Source: an uncultured Flavobacteriaceae bacterium
Lineage (GTDB): Bacteria > Bacteroidota > Bacteroidia > Flavobacteriales > Flavobacteriaceae
DNA: 64,000 bases
Assembly: GCA_905181835.1 (NCBI GenBank)
Contig: CAJIZF010000006.1
Span: 1 to 64,000 of the forward strand
Reading direction: 5' to 3'
Positions 36,204-47,200 of the stretch are shown here, piece after piece (position 1 is the first letter of the stretch; the number at the start of each line of letters is the position of its first letter). The position numbers and the translations under genes are program-made. The notes below the pieces were generated by a model. It ran no database searches, was not told where the DNA came from, and saw nothing but the letters and a program-made list of their open reading frames with translations.

Positions 36204-36997
36204 TATGTTATATCTTCAGCATTAACAATCATTTCAGCAATATCCAAAACCTGTACTTCAGCCTCTTTCTCCTTTGACTTAACTCCATCGGTTACCATTG
36301 TATTACAAAATGGGCAACCAGTTGCAATTATAGAGGGTTTTATTTCTAAAGCCTCTTCTGTTCTTTCTACATAAATTTCCTTTGTTCCTGCTTCTGCATC
36401 TTTAAACATTTGAGCTCCTCCAGCTCCACAACACAATCCATTAGATTTACATCTCCGCATTTCTATAAGTTCAACTTCTAATTTCTTAAGTAAATCTCGA
36501 GGTGCTTCGTATTCATTGTTAGCTCTTCCCAAATAACAGGGATCATGAAAAGTTATTCTTTTCCCTTTAAATTTGCCACCTTCAACTTTTAATCTTCCTT
36601 CATTTAATAAATCTTTTAAAAATTGAGTGTGATGCATTACATGATAATGACCTCCTAAATTTGGGTATTCGTTTTTTAAAGTATTAAAACAATGTGGACA
36701 TGTCGTGACAATTTTTTTAATTTTGTATTCATCCAATGTTTGAATATTAGCCATCGCCTGCATCTGAAAAAGAAATTCATTACCAGCCCTTTTTGCAGGA
36801 TCACCGGTACAACTTTCTTCTGTTCCTAAAACTGCAAAGTCGATACCACAGTTATTTAATATTTTCACAAAAGCTTTGGTGATTTTTTTTGCTCTATCAT
36901 CAAAACTTCCGGCACATCCTACCCAAAATAAAACTTCAGGACTTTTACCCTGAGCAAGATATTCTGCCATTGTAGGTACTATTAATGCTTCACTCAT
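36203..36997 (-). CDS. CCG-domain (Fe-S)-binding protein
   Basis: A 264-residue protein with two cysteine-rich CCG domains of the heterodisulfide-reductase/LutA/GlpC type. The first has VGCAGSFDDR, ESCTGDPA and TTCPHC; the second has HDPCYLG, GLCCGAGGAQM and TGCPFCN. These bind a non-cubane [4Fe-4S] cluster and pass electrons from or to a membrane partner. The membrane dicluster protein 480 bp upstream is its probable partner, separated by a HAD gene. Confidence 0.9.
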   Translation of the reverse strand: MSEALIVPTMAEYLAQGKSPEVLFWVGCAGSFDDRAKKITKAFVKILNNCGIDFAVLGTEESCTGDPAKRAGNEFLFQMQAMANIQTLDEYKIKKIVTTCPHCFNTLKNEYPNLGGHYHVMHHTQFLKDLLNEGRLKVEGGKFKGKRITFHDPCYLGRANNEYEAPRDLLKKLEVELIEMRRCKSNGLCCGAGGAQMFKDAEAGTKEIYVERTEEALEIKPSIIATGCPFCNTMVTDGVKSKEKEAEVQVLDIAEMIVNAEDIT

Positions 36998-37041
36998 GTT
37001 AGCTATTTTTATATATAATTTAAAGTTTTTTAAACTTTATT

Positions 37042-37476
37042 TTAATCATCAAACACTTGAATTGTAACTTCTTTATCAATCAAATCAGTAAATTTACCGT
37101 TGTATCGTGTTGCCTTTACAAGGTGGTTATCTACCCAATGATAATTTCCACCTCTGGGTTTTCCCATTAATAAAGAGTGGTAATTAAAACCATGTTTTTT
37201 TAACCATATTTCTGTATTTCCTCTATGTTCTTCAGTTCGTGATGTGAAAAAACATATAATATGTCCTTCATCATACCATTTATTAAGAGTTCGTAAAGCA
37301 TCTGGATAAACATTTGCTGTTAGCATACGTTCTGGTTCCTCATTAGGTATATCATCACAAACAGTACCGTCAATATCTATTAAGTAATTTTTAATACCAT
37401 TGGGTAAAACAGGACTTACAGATTCTCCTGATTCTGTTTTATTATTTAATAATTTATCTATTTCATTTCTGTTCAT
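37042..37476 (-). CDS. HAD-superfamily phosphatase-like protein
   Basis: A 144-residue protein with HAD motif I IDIDGTVCDD (about 33-42), motif II-like FFTSRTEEHRGN, and a lysine-containing MGKPRGGNYHWVDN. It is short and has no cap domain, as in capsule-type or NIF-like HAD phosphatases. Related genes are sometimes named phosphoheptose isomerase; there is no SIS domain to support that. It sits between the two Fe-S genes with a 1-bp gap upstream, so its job may be tied to them. The substrate is unknown. Confidence 0.75.
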   Translation of the reverse strand: MNRNEIDKLLNNKTESGESVSPVLPNGIKNYLIDIDGTVCDDIPNEEPERMLTANVYPDALRTLNKWYDEGHIICFFTSRTEEHRGNTEIWLKKHGFNYHSLLMGKPRGGNYHWVDNHLVKATRYNGKFTDLIDKEVTIQVFDD

Positions 37477-37477
37477 A

Positions 37478-38797
37478 TTAATTTTTTTTCCAGTTTAATC
37501 GATCCATTTGATTATATGGCCAGGGAGCCCCATTATTTTCAATATTTGTCATAGAAATATTTAGTTCATTTGGTGCTGCTGATTGTTCCATTACTAAATA
37601 TTGACGCATATCCATGATGATAGATAATGGGTCTATACTAACCGGACATGATTCTACGCAGGCGTTACAAGTAGTACAAGCCCACAATTCCTCCCTTGTA
37701 ATATAATTATCTAATAATTGTTTGTTATCGTCTTTAAAGTGACCATTTCTATCTATATTTTTTCCTATTTCTTCCAAACGGTCACGAGTATCCATCATAA
37801 TTTTTCTTGGAGACAACTTTTTACCTGTTTGATTAGCAGGACAATTACTTGTACAACGTCCACACTCAGTACAAGTATATGCATTTAATAATTGTGTTCT
37901 ATTCAAATCTAATACGTCACTTGCACCAAACTTTGCTGGAACATCCGATTCTGTAGTAGGTGTTGCAAACGGATCTTGATTTGGATCCATCATTAATTTA
38001 ACTTCAGTTGTAACAGATTCTAAATTTTTAAATTTCCCTTTGGGTTCGACACTGCCATGATATACATTTGGAAATGCTAATAGGATGTGCAAGTGCTTAG
38101 AGTAGTATAAGTAATTTAAAAACACAAAAATTCCAATGATGTGAAGCCACCATGCGGTTCGTTCAAAGATAATTAAGCTCGTCTCTGAAAGATTTTCAAA
38201 TAGCGGTAAGAGATAGCTACTAACTGGGAAACTACCTGCAGTGTTGTAATGATCAGCTCCTAATATTTGGAGTTGTAGGTCAGAGACATTCATTAATAAA
38301 AATAACGACATCAATACCATCTCAAAATATAAAATAATATTTGCATCATTTTTTGGCCAACCTTTCATTTCTGGAGACCAAAACCGCTTAATTTTTTTAA
38401 AATTTCTTCGAATCCAAAATATGACCACACTAACTAAAACTAAAAGTGCTAAAATCTCGAAGGATGCAATTAAAATATTATAAAAAATTCCGAGACCAGA
38501 GAATATACGATGGGTACCAAATAATCCATCAATAATGATTTCTAATACTTCAATATTAATAACGACAAATCCAATATAAACGATAATGTGAAGAAGACCT
38601 GACAAAGGACGAGCCACCATTTTTGATTGACCAAGTGCTATTCTGAAAACATTATTCCAACGTGTTTTTTTATGATCTGAAATATCTACTTTTTGACCTA
38701 GTTTTATATTACGAATTATTTTTTTACAATTTTTGATAAAAAACCCTATCCCAAGAAATAAAACGATTAAAAACAGAATATTTGGAATATATTGCAT
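37478..38797 (-). CDS. Membrane dicluster ferredoxin (Fe-S) protein
   Basis: A 439-residue integral membrane electron-transfer protein. The N-terminal half has about five to six helices. It is followed by two [4Fe-4S] motifs, CTECGRCTSNCPANQTG and CTTCNACVESCPVSIDP (around residues 310-400). The design resembles the N-terminal half of FadF-type acyl-CoA/quinone electron carriers, whose CCG half here is encoded by a separate gene. It starts 2 bp after the MlaD gene's end. Confidence 0.9.
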   Translation of the reverse strand: MQYIPNILFLIVLFLGIGFFIKNCKKIIRNIKLGQKVDISDHKKTRWNNVFRIALGQSKMVARPLSGLLHIIVYIGFVVINIEVLEIIIDGLFGTHRIFSGLGIFYNILIASFEILALLVLVSVVIFWIRRNFKKIKRFWSPEMKGWPKNDANIILYFEMVLMSLFLLMNVSDLQLQILGADHYNTAGSFPVSSYLLPLFENLSETSLIIFERTAWWLHIIGIFVFLNYLYYSKHLHILLAFPNVYHGSVEPKGKFKNLESVTTEVKLMMDPNQDPFATPTTESDVPAKFGASDVLDLNRTQLLNAYTCTECGRCTSNCPANQTGKKLSPRKIMMDTRDRLEEIGKNIDRNGHFKDDNKQLLDNYITREELWACTTCNACVESCPVSIDPLSIIMDMRQYLVMEQSAAPNELNISMTNIENNGAPWPYNQMDRLNWKKN

Positions 38798-38799
38798 AG

Positions 38800-39750
38800 C
38801 TACTTATTATTTGAATCATTAGGTTCGTATTCTTTTGCTTTTTTTCCAAAAACGGAGATATGAACATATCGCTTAGGATTTTCTTTTAAATCTCTTAATA
38901 ATTCCTCTAGTTCTTTTGAGGCAGCTTCAAGATTTCCATAAAGATTTTCATCGTTAATCAATTTACCGATGCTTCCCTCTCCATTATTAAACTTATTCAT
39001 TATTGAATTAAAACTCTCCAGAGTAGTCTCTAAATTAGTAGCAATGGTATTTATATCTATTTGTGTTAGAGAATCTGAAAAGACTGCTAAATTTCCGCTA
39101 GTAGTCTCTAGATAAGAAAAGGTACTGTCTAATTTTGGTTTGTTTTCTTTTAACAAAGAATTTAAATCTGAAGCAGTGTCTTCAAATGAGTACATTGTTT
39201 TTGTTAAACTATTAATGGCAGTTTTTAAATTATTTTTTGTGTCTTTATTTAAAACCGAATTAAAACTACTCAGCAGTGAGTCTAATCCTGAGAGCGTTGT
39301 ATACATCCGATTTTCTAAAGGTTTTAGTCCAGATGTAAGTGATTCAAGCATACCTTTTTCAATCTCACCGTTTAGGATATCACCATCAAGTGCGATACTA
39401 TCTTTATCTATTTCTGGTATAATTGCTAAAGCATTACCGCCAATAACACTGGTACTATATATTCTTACGATACTATTTTTTGAAAAATTAAAATCCTTAT
39501 TGATGGAAAAAGTAACTAATAATCCTCCTAAATCATTTTCAAATTCTATTTTATTGACATGACCAACAACATAACCATTAATGGTAACAGGTGCAGAAAC
39601 TGTTAAACCAGCAACATTGTCATAGGATACATAGAATGTTCTTTCATTTGAAAATAGATCAGAGCCTTTCAAAAAACTATAGCCGTAGATTAATAATAAA
39701 ATGGCAAATAATGCCAACATTCCAGTCTTTATTTCTTTAGTGATTTTCAA
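38800..39750 (-). CDS. MlaD/MCE-family lipid-transport protein
   Basis: A 316-residue protein with one N-terminal membrane anchor (MLALFAILLLIYGYSFLKG) and a single MCE domain from residue 35 (FYVSYDNVAGLTVSAPVTINGYVVGHVNKIEF). A long coiled-coil C-terminus follows. MCE proteins carry phospholipids between inner and outer membranes as part of ABC systems. No ATPase or permease is adjacent. It belongs to the minus-strand run with the amidase upstream and the Fe-S genes downstream. Confidence 0.92.
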   Translation of the reverse strand: MKITKEIKTGMLALFAILLLIYGYSFLKGSDLFSNERTFYVSYDNVAGLTVSAPVTINGYVVGHVNKIEFENDLGGLLVTFSINKDFNFSKNSIVRIYSTSVIGGNALAIIPEIDKDSIALDGDILNGEIEKGMLESLTSGLKPLENRMYTTLSGLDSLLSSFNSVLNKDTKNNLKTAINSLTKTMYSFEDTASDLNSLLKENKPKLDSTFSYLETTSGNLAVFSDSLTQIDINTIATNLETTLESFNSIMNKFNNGEGSIGKLINDENLYGNLEAASKELEELLRDLKENPKRYVHISVFGKKAKEYEPNDSNNK

Positions 39751-39803
39751 TGAATAATGTATTTAGATTTAAACAAATTTATAAATAAAATGGTGAAATA
39801 AGT

Positions 39804-40931
39804 TTATTTGTTTGTAGAATTTAAAACATCTGATAATTTTAACTTTATTCCATCTTTAAAGGCAACAATATAGGAGGTTTTATATCCTTTTTCTATTGCA
39901 TTTATTTTTAATGATCTAATTTTGTTATAGTCAGAAGTAGAACCATAATAGTATTTAAATAAACTTTCTTCTTTTTTTCTTTGAACATTATTAAGTCCAT
40001 TAAAGTTGTAAGGTTTAAGTTCTAATTTTTTACTAGAAGCAGCAATTTGTATTCTAAATTCAATTCCTTCATAATTATTTTCCGACTGATTGTTGTTTTG
40101 AAAGTTGTTTTTTTCTATTTGATTCGCAGCGTCTAGAATTGTTTCGTTTGATAGGGATAGGCTTTTCTTGTAGGTGATGATTCCTTTTGCAATTTCGTTT
40201 GCAATCTCATTTTGACCCCTAGTTGAATTTAAATAAGCACCTTCTTGTTTATTTGTTAAAAATCCGGTTTCAATTAAAATACTTGGCATATAACTTTTGT
40301 AGAGAACCATAAACCCTGCTTGTTTTACACTTCGGTCTTTCCTATTTAAATTTTTGGAAAAATTATTCTGAATTAGTGATGCTAGTAGGATACTTTGGTC
40401 TAAATACTCTTCCTGCATTAAAGTCATTCCAATCAAAGATTCAGGTGAGTTTGGATCAAATCCTTCATAATTTTCTTCATAATCGTCCTCTAAAAAAATA
40501 ACTTCATTTTCTCTTTTAGCCACCTCGAAATTGGCTTGAGACCTGTGCAAACCCAAAACAAAAGTTCCTGCACCAAAAGCATTATTAGTAAAAGCATCAC
40601 AATGCACGGAGACAAATAAATCTGCATCCGCTCTGTTTGCTACTGGAGCTCTTTCGTGTAATTTTACAAATACATCAGTTTTTCGAGTGTAAATAACTTT
40701 AAAATTTGGCTGTTTCTCTAGTATCTTACCTACTTTTAAAACAATTTTTAAAACGATATCTTTTTCTCTATAACCATTGCCTAGATTACCAGGGTCATGT
40801 CCTCCGTGACCAGCATCCAAGACTATAATGAAAGGTTTATCGGGGTTTTTATAATTTTTGTTACTAGAATTCGAGTTCGTCACAAAAACTAAAAAGACAA
40901 TAAAAAAAATATAATTAAAATTAATAACCAT
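39804..40931 (-). CDS. N-acetylmuramoyl-L-alanine amidase (Amidase_3) with C-terminal SPOR-like region
   Basis: A 375-residue exported Zn-amidase cleaving peptidoglycan stem peptides. The signal is MVINFNYIFFIVFLVFVTNSNS. The catalytic core has VLDAGHGGHDPG (zinc His), the RKTDVFVKLHERAPVANRADADLFVSVHCDAF block and ILIETGFLTNKQE. The C-terminal 100 residues (IEFRIQIAASSKK...) look like a SPOR-type peptidoglycan-binding domain. It is divergent from LptD and upstream of MlaD. Confidence 0.92.
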   Translation of the reverse strand: MVINFNYIFFIVFLVFVTNSNSSNKNYKNPDKPFIIVLDAGHGGHDPGNLGNGYREKDIVLKIVLKVGKILEKQPNFKVIYTRKTDVFVKLHERAPVANRADADLFVSVHCDAFTNNAFGAGTFVLGLHRSQANFEVAKRENEVIFLEDDYEENYEGFDPNSPESLIGMTLMQEEYLDQSILLASLIQNNFSKNLNRKDRSVKQAGFMVLYKSYMPSILIETGFLTNKQEGAYLNSTRGQNEIANEIAKGIITYKKSLSLSNETILDAANQIEKNNFQNNNQSENNYEGIEFRIQIAASSKKLELKPYNFNGLNNVQRKKEESLFKYYYGSTSDYNKIRSLKINAIEKGYKTSYIVAFKDGIKLKLSDVLNSTNK

Positions 40932-41013
40932 TTAACGCGTTTTAAACTTTAGGTTTCTTTGTATTGGTATTGTAAAAAAATACTTTAAAAAAAAATCACT
41001 TAAAAAATATGCT

Positions 41014-41021
41014 TATTTTTG
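41014..41021 (+). promoter_or_regulatory. -7 element upstream of lptD
   Basis: TATTTTTG (TAnnTTTG). It overlaps the first in-frame TTG at 41019, so that TTG is unlikely to be the start codon if this element is used. Confidence 0.45.
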
Positions 41022-41090
41022 AAAATTGTATCTCTTATTAATTTATTTACAATCATTAAGCCAAAATTACAAAAAAAAGGTATCGTAGCA

Positions 41091-43781
41091 TTGCAAACTT
41101 TTAGGCATTTTACAGTGGCAACTTTGTTGCTTGTTTTGTTTTGCAATAGTTATGTGCATTCGCAGGAACTACCCGTAAATAATGAAACTATAATTCCTCT
41201 AAAAAAAGGTAATGACTCTATTTCTTTAAAAAACCTTTCCATAAAAAAAGAATTGAAAATAGTAGAACTTGATACTGTAAAAGTAGACACTATCAAAACT
41301 AAAGACGAATTATTAACTGGAATCATTGATTATTATGGAGATGATTACGTTTATTTAGATAAGAAAGAAAATAAGGTTTTTATGTATAATAATGCCTACA
41401 TTACTTATGAAGATATGCGCATTGAGTCTGGGTATATCATTTTAGATTACACCAAAAATGAAATCTATGCAAGAGGAATTGACAGTGCAGGTGTTTATTC
41501 TCAAACACCCATATTCACTCAAACAAATAATAAAGTGATTCCTGATTCTATTCGATTTAATATGGATACAAAAAAGGCATTAATTTATAATTCAAGATCT
41601 GGTCAAGACGAAATTAATTATAAAGCGGAAGTTGCAAAAAAAGTAAATGACTCTGTTTATTTTTTACAAAATATAACATTTACCACAGCAAAAGATATCG
41701 ATAATCCCGAATATTACTTTTACACACGAAAAGCAAAAGTTGTTCCAAATAAAAAAATTGTAACTGGTTTTACTAATATGTATATCGCAGATGTGCCCCT
41801 ACCCTTGGGTTTACCTTTTGCTTTTTTTCCACTAACTAAAGATAGAACTTCTGGATTTATAATACCTAGTTTTGGAGATAATAGAAATCGAGGTTTTTTT
41901 CTTCAAAATGGAGGATATTATTTTGCATTAAGTGATTATGTAGATTTAACAGTACTTGGTGATTATTACACCAATGGTAGTTATGCATTACGTGGAGAAT
42001 CTTCTTACGCTATGCGTTACAAATTTAAGGGAAATGTCAGTTTTCGTTACGAAAAGTTAATCAATGGAGATCGAGGTTTTGATGATTTTAGTGAAAGTGC
42101 AATCTACAACTTTCGATGGAGCCATAATCAAGATGCTAAATCGAATCCTAGTTCTCGCTTTTCAGCGTCAGTTAACCTAGGTAGTAGCCAATATTTCAAT
42201 CAGTCAATCAATCAAACCAATAATGCTAGTTCACTTGTTAATACTTTGAGCTCTTCAATATCGTATTCAAAAACATTTGAGACAGTTCCACAAATAAATT
42301 TTTCTGTAGCAGGCACACATTCACAAAATACAAACACTGAGGAGATAAATATGTCCCTACCAAATTTTAATGCTAGTGTTGCTAGAATATTTCCATTTGA
42401 ACCAAAAATAGGTGCTAAAAAAGGAATTATTGAAAATATAAATTTACAGTACAATTTAACTGCTGAAAATAGAATTAAAACAACGGATTCAGAATTTTTT
42501 ACATCTGAAATGTTTGATGGAGCCAAATTAGGTGCAAGACACACAATTCCCATCAGCACTAATTTTAAAGTACTTAAATATTTAAGTTCATCTTTGAGTA
42601 CTACTTATCAAGAAACTTGGGTTTTTGATACTGTTAAAAAGGATTACGACCCATCGATAAATAACGGCGAAGGTGGTGTTGTTAAGGACACCATAAGTGG
42701 CTTTGATAGTTATAGAACTTATAATTTTTCTGCAAATTTAGGAACAACAATGTATGGTATGTTCAATTTCGGAAAAGGTAAAAAAATTGAGGCTGTAAGA
42801 CATGTTATTAGACCTTCAGTGAGTTATAATATCAATCCATCCTACGAACATTTTTATGATTCTTATCAAGATCCAAATGCAATTGATGAAAATATTGAAT
42901 ATTCAAGATTTGAACAATCTCTGTACGGGGCTCCCTCTAAAGTAAGATCCAGTAATGTTGGAATTTCTGTAAGCAATACAATTGAGGCCAAGGTTAGAGA
43001 CAATGACACTACAGCTATTAAACCAAAAAAAATAGTGCTTTTAAATAATTTAAATTTCAACACCGCCTATAATGTTTTAGGAGATTCTTTGAATTGGAAT
43101 CCCATACGTTTTTCTGGGAGTGTTCCTATTGTAAAAAAATTAGATTTTAATTTTAACGGAACTCTAGATCCCTATGCCTTAGATAATAATAATGTAAGAA
43201 TCGACAAGTTTAATATCAACAATGGAGGAAGTCTTTTTAGGCTTACTAATGGAAATATAAGTGTAAACTATAGTTTTTCTAGCTCAGATTTTAAAGCAAA
43301 AGAGAAAGATGATTTTGAAACTGAAACTTTTAAAAATGGTGGTAGGCCTGACGATTTATTTGGTAATTCCACTCCGATAAATGATCGTAGTAAGTTTGAT
43401 GTAGATTCTGAATCTTCCGGTTCTGATTACAATTGGTATAATTTTTCAATTCCCTGGGATTTAAGACTTGCTTACACGATGACTTACCAAAATACTGCTA
43501 GACAAAATAAAATTACCTCTCAGTCTATAATGATTAGTTCTAATATCGAGTTTTCACCCAAATGGAAAGTAGGTTTTTCCTCCGGTTATGACTTCAAAAA
43601 TAATGGAATTACATTAACACAATTTAGATTTCAAAGAGATTTAGAGAGTTGGAGGTTAAGTTTTAATTGGACTCCTATCGGGAGTATAAATACTTCTTGG
43701 TATATGTTTATTGGAATTAAATCTTCACTATTAAGTGATATTAAATATGAAAAACGAAGAGAACCAGACAAACGATTATAA
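41091..43781 (+). CDS. lptD: LPS-assembly outer membrane protein LptD
   Basis: A protein of about 896 residues that inserts LPS into the outer membrane. The N-terminal OstA-like periplasmic jellyroll (YGDDYVYLDKKENKVFMYNNAY) is followed by a large beta-barrel with the conserved VPLPLGLPFAFFPLTKDRTSGFIIP stretch. There is no in-frame ATG at the start. TTG at 41091 gives a clean signal peptide (QTFRHFTVATLLLVLFCNS) and follows the -7 element, whereas TTG at 41019 lies in it. An earlier start cannot be ruled out. It is followed by RidA after 14 bp. Confidence 0.92.
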   Translation: MQTFRHFTVATLLLVLFCNSYVHSQELPVNNETIIPLKKGNDSISLKNLSIKKELKIVELDTVKVDTIKTKDELLTGIIDYYGDDYVYLDKKENKVFMYNNAYITYEDMRIESGYIILDYTKNEIYARGIDSAGVYSQTPIFTQTNNKVIPDSIRFNMDTKKALIYNSRSGQDEINYKAEVAKKVNDSVYFLQNITFTTAKDIDNPEYYFYTRKAKVVPNKKIVTGFTNMYIADVPLPLGLPFAFFPLTKDRTSGFIIPSFGDNRNRGFFLQNGGYYFALSDYVDLTVLGDYYTNGSYALRGESSYAMRYKFKGNVSFRYEKLINGDRGFDDFSESAIYNFRWSHNQDAKSNPSSRFSASVNLGSSQYFNQSINQTNNASSLVNTLSSSISYSKTFETVPQINFSVAGTHSQNTNTEEINMSLPNFNASVARIFPFEPKIGAKKGIIENINLQYNLTAENRIKTTDSEFFTSEMFDGAKLGARHTIPISTNFKVLKYLSSSLSTTYQETWVFDTVKKDYDPSINNGEGGVVKDTISGFDSYRTYNFSANLGTTMYGMFNFGKGKKIEAVRHVIRPSVSYNINPSYEHFYDSYQDPNAIDENIEYSRFEQSLYGAPSKVRSSNVGISVSNTIEAKVRDNDTTAIKPKKIVLLNNLNFNTAYNVLGDSLNWNPIRFSGSVPIVKKLDFNFNGTLDPYALDNNNVRIDKFNINNGGSLFRLTNGNISVNYSFSSSDFKAKEKDDFETETFKNGGRPDDLFGNSTPINDRSKFDVDSESSGSDYNWYNFSIPWDLRLAYTMTYQNTARQNKITSQSIMISSNIEFSPKWKVGFSSGYDFKNNGITLTQFRFQRDLESWRLSFNWTPIGSINTSWYMFIGIKSSLLSDIKYEKRREPDKRL

Positions 43782-43795
43782 TTAGACTAATATCA

Positions 43796-44176
43796 ATGAA
43801 AAAAATAATACACACAAAAAATGCTCCTTCAGCTATAGGCCCCTACAATCAAGCGGTTTTAAATAATAACATCTTATACACCTCAGGGCAAATCGCAATT
43901 GATCCTAAAAATGGTACTTTAAAGACAAGCGATATAAGAGAGGAAACTAAGCAGGTCATGGAAAACCTAAAAGCCGTTCTAAATGAAGTTGGTATGGATT
44001 TTTCAAATGTTATAAAAGTCACTATTTTTATTAGTGATATGAACAATTATTCTAAGATAAATGAAATTTATGCATCCTACTTTGATGAAAAAAGTGCTCC
44101 TGCAAGGGAAACTGTTGAAGTTTCAAGATTACCAAAATCAGTTCATATAGAAATATCAATGATCGCTTCACTTTAG
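43796..44176 (+). CDS. ridA: RidA-family enamine/imine deaminase
   Basis: A 126-residue RidA/YjgF protein that hydrolyses reactive 2-aminoacrylate-type enamines. SAIGPYNQAVLNNNILYTSGQIAIDP is near the N-terminus, and SAPARETVEVSRLPK carries the family's substrate-binding Arg. Length and motifs are complete. It is linked to lptD by a 14-bp gap and is convergent with tamB. Confidence 0.95.
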   Translation: MKKIIHTKNAPSAIGPYNQAVLNNNILYTSGQIAIDPKNGTLKTSDIREETKQVMENLKAVLNEVGMDFSNVIKVTIFISDMNNYSKINEIYASYFDEKSAPARETVEVSRLPKSVHIEISMIASL

Positions 44177-44204
44177 TTATTTACTGAATTGGATTTAAAA
44201 TACG

Positions 44205-47200
44205 CTATTTGTTATCCATGGGTACTATATTCTCCTCTGGAATTAAGTCTACTTCTAGTCCAAAAAGCTTCTCCATTAAATTTTTAATAGTGTCAAAATC
44301 TACTTGATAAGACACCCCTGCACCTTGTTCAAAAGTTTGGTCTTCTCCAATAAATTGTAACTCAGCTTGTCGATTAAAAAAATTAATTCGTAAACTTCCA
44401 TCTTCATTTACTAACCATTGTACGTCAACATCACCAGCCACACGCGACTCATTAATTTTTCCAACAGGGATTCCAACTTTTCCGTTGACCACTATACGCT
44501 CGCTAATTTGAGATGAAAATTGAACTCCAAACTCATCTTGAGTCTCAATTTCTTTGGTATCAATACCCATATCATAATAAGGGGCAATATTAATAACAGC
44601 ATCGTCGTCTGTTAATATTTGTGCTAATATTGCATTAACACCATCTGTTACCGTACCAGATATTGCACTCTGTCCTGCAGTTTCACTAATAAATGAACCC
44701 GTAGTCAATAAAAACAATGCTTGTTTTTCTCTTTCTTCTTGTGTTTGTAACTTGTATTCTAACTCACTTCTAACAGTTGAGCTTACCTCTGGAAAATCAA
44801 TATCAAATAGCAATTCTGGTTGTGAGATTTTATCTGTTAAATCTATATAAACGTCCACAGGTATTTTTCTATTAATAGTAGGATCATCTAACAATGCAGA
44901 AGGATTTGCCTTACTTTTGTATATGGCTTTGAGATTTAAATCTGCATTACTTGCTAAACCGTTCCAAGTAATAGTTCCACCTTTTTCAACTTCAATTTCT
45001 TTACGTATAATTTTACCATATCTAAAATCATAAATTCCTTTATATACAATAAAATCGCCCCACATATTAAATTTACCAAGGGTATTAATTTCGATGAGTA
45101 ATGTTCCAGCTCCTCTACCTCGTAAGGCAGATTTCGTTTCTTGATCGATTACTATTTCTATTTCAGCATTTTTATTTATATCTAAATCAAAGTTTAAGGT
45201 TAATCCTTTTAAATCGTCTGTAATGATTGTCTCTCCTCGAAGTTTTGCATCTTTTTCTTTTGGTGAAAGAAATTTTATAAATGAGTTATCTCCAATAGAC
45301 TCGGTATCACTCAACGGAATTTTAAATTCAGTATTTTCTTCAGTGGTTGCTGCAACATCTATAACTAATTCATTTATAGGGCCGTAAATATGGGTGTTAC
45401 CACTAATGAACGCTGTACCGTAGTACAATTGATTTTCGTCTTTTTGAGTATCTAAAGCAAGTAAATTATTAGAATCGACAGTTAAATCTAATTTCCAATT
45501 TCTAAAATTAGTGTGTGTAGCAAGTCCTGAAAGTGTTCCATTGGTGAGATACTTAGAATCAGTCATTGTAGTGTTTACTATTTCTAGTTTTTCTCTTGTA
45601 ACTAGTAAGTCGGTGTCAGGGTCTAGGGAATAATCAATATTTAAATAGGGAACATTTAAACCACCATCAAGTATCTTAAAATCTCCAAAAACATTAGGTG
45701 AATTTAACTCACCGGATACTTTACCATTGCCAGATAAAAAGCCTCTTATATCACTGATTACAGTTCCGCCAAAAGGACTTATTGTAGTTAAATTAAACTT
45801 ATTTAATGCTACATCTAAGTCTATTTTTGCCTTATCACTAGAAGCATCTATGTATCCTGTAGAGTTAATAGATTTAATATTATTATTGGTTAAGGTGGTA
45901 ATTAAATCGTAACGAGTTAATTCATTATTTCCTTTAATATCAATAACCATATTACCTAGAAGTGTTTTGTTAAAGTCTATAGCGTCTATTGTAATATTAG
46001 AACTCGGATAATAAAGACCTTTTCTTTGTAATATATTTAGGTTACCGTTCACTATTCCTTTTAGATTTAAATTATCAACTTTAGGCACTAATTTTCCGAG
46101 ATCTACACTATTAAAACTAACTTTCAAGTTCTTATAAGTGCTATCATTAGTTGATCCAGCAAATCTTATAAATTCGCTGTTATTATTTAGAATTATAGAA
46201 TCAAACTTTATATTATTTAAATCTTTATCAAAAATAATTTTATTGTTTTTATCATTTTTCTCATTTAAAAACCAAGTATTTCCATTGTAATTTACAGTTG
46301 ATTTTTTAACTCCAACAACAGAATTGTTTTCTTTATCAATCGTGTGGTATAAAGACAACTTATATTGATCTTTGTTTTTTCCTCCCTTAAAATTGGAATT
46401 TACATAAAGAGTGTCATTTATAGTTTTATTAATGAAATTAAAATCTTTTATGTTGTAAAAACCATTATCAATTGTATCGATAGCGATATAAGTATTATAG
46501 AGTGGATTGTGATTGTTAACGTTAAATTTAACATTGCCCAAATAGTTTTTAAAAAGTATAATTTCTGGTGAATCAAAATCAAATTTTAATTTGGAATCAT
46601 TTGAGAAAACGGTCCCTTTAATTCGTGTATTTTCACCGAATTGAAGATCAGGAATAAATATTTCAATAAGTTTATTGTAAATTTCAAAATCAAAATCTAA
46701 AAATTGATTTTTAGAAATTTTTAAAGGTTTAAAATTGGTATAAACACTACCTATACCATTAATAAATAGTGAAGGAATTTCTTCGATTAAAAATTCACCA
46801 ACTATGGATCCCGTAATAATATCAGGGGAGTTTATTTTAATTATTCGTTTTAAATCTTCTCGATAGGATGTGATTTTAAAATCATTAAAATAAAAGTTGT
46901 CAATTTCATTTTGATAGAATGTTTCTTTAAATGAGATGGCCCCAAATAAAGTATTTAAATCATTTCCAATCATCTCCATATCAACTTTTCCGGCAAAAAT
47001 GGATATACTATCTCTTTTTACAATATTTAATTGTTTTAATTCAGCAAATTCGATCTTTGCATTAAAATCAAACCTATTTAATTCTTCTGAAATATCAACC
47101 AACCCTTTAAACTCTAAGTTTAAATTAGGATCATCGATTACTAGCAAACCATCAAACAGGGGGTTTTTAAAATTTCCTGAAAGTGTTATGTTTTGATAGT

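Noticed and set aside
39140-39562. 140-residue plus-strand ORF inside mlaD
   Set aside because: It is the reverse complement of a gene with clear domain motifs, and its product has no coherent composition.
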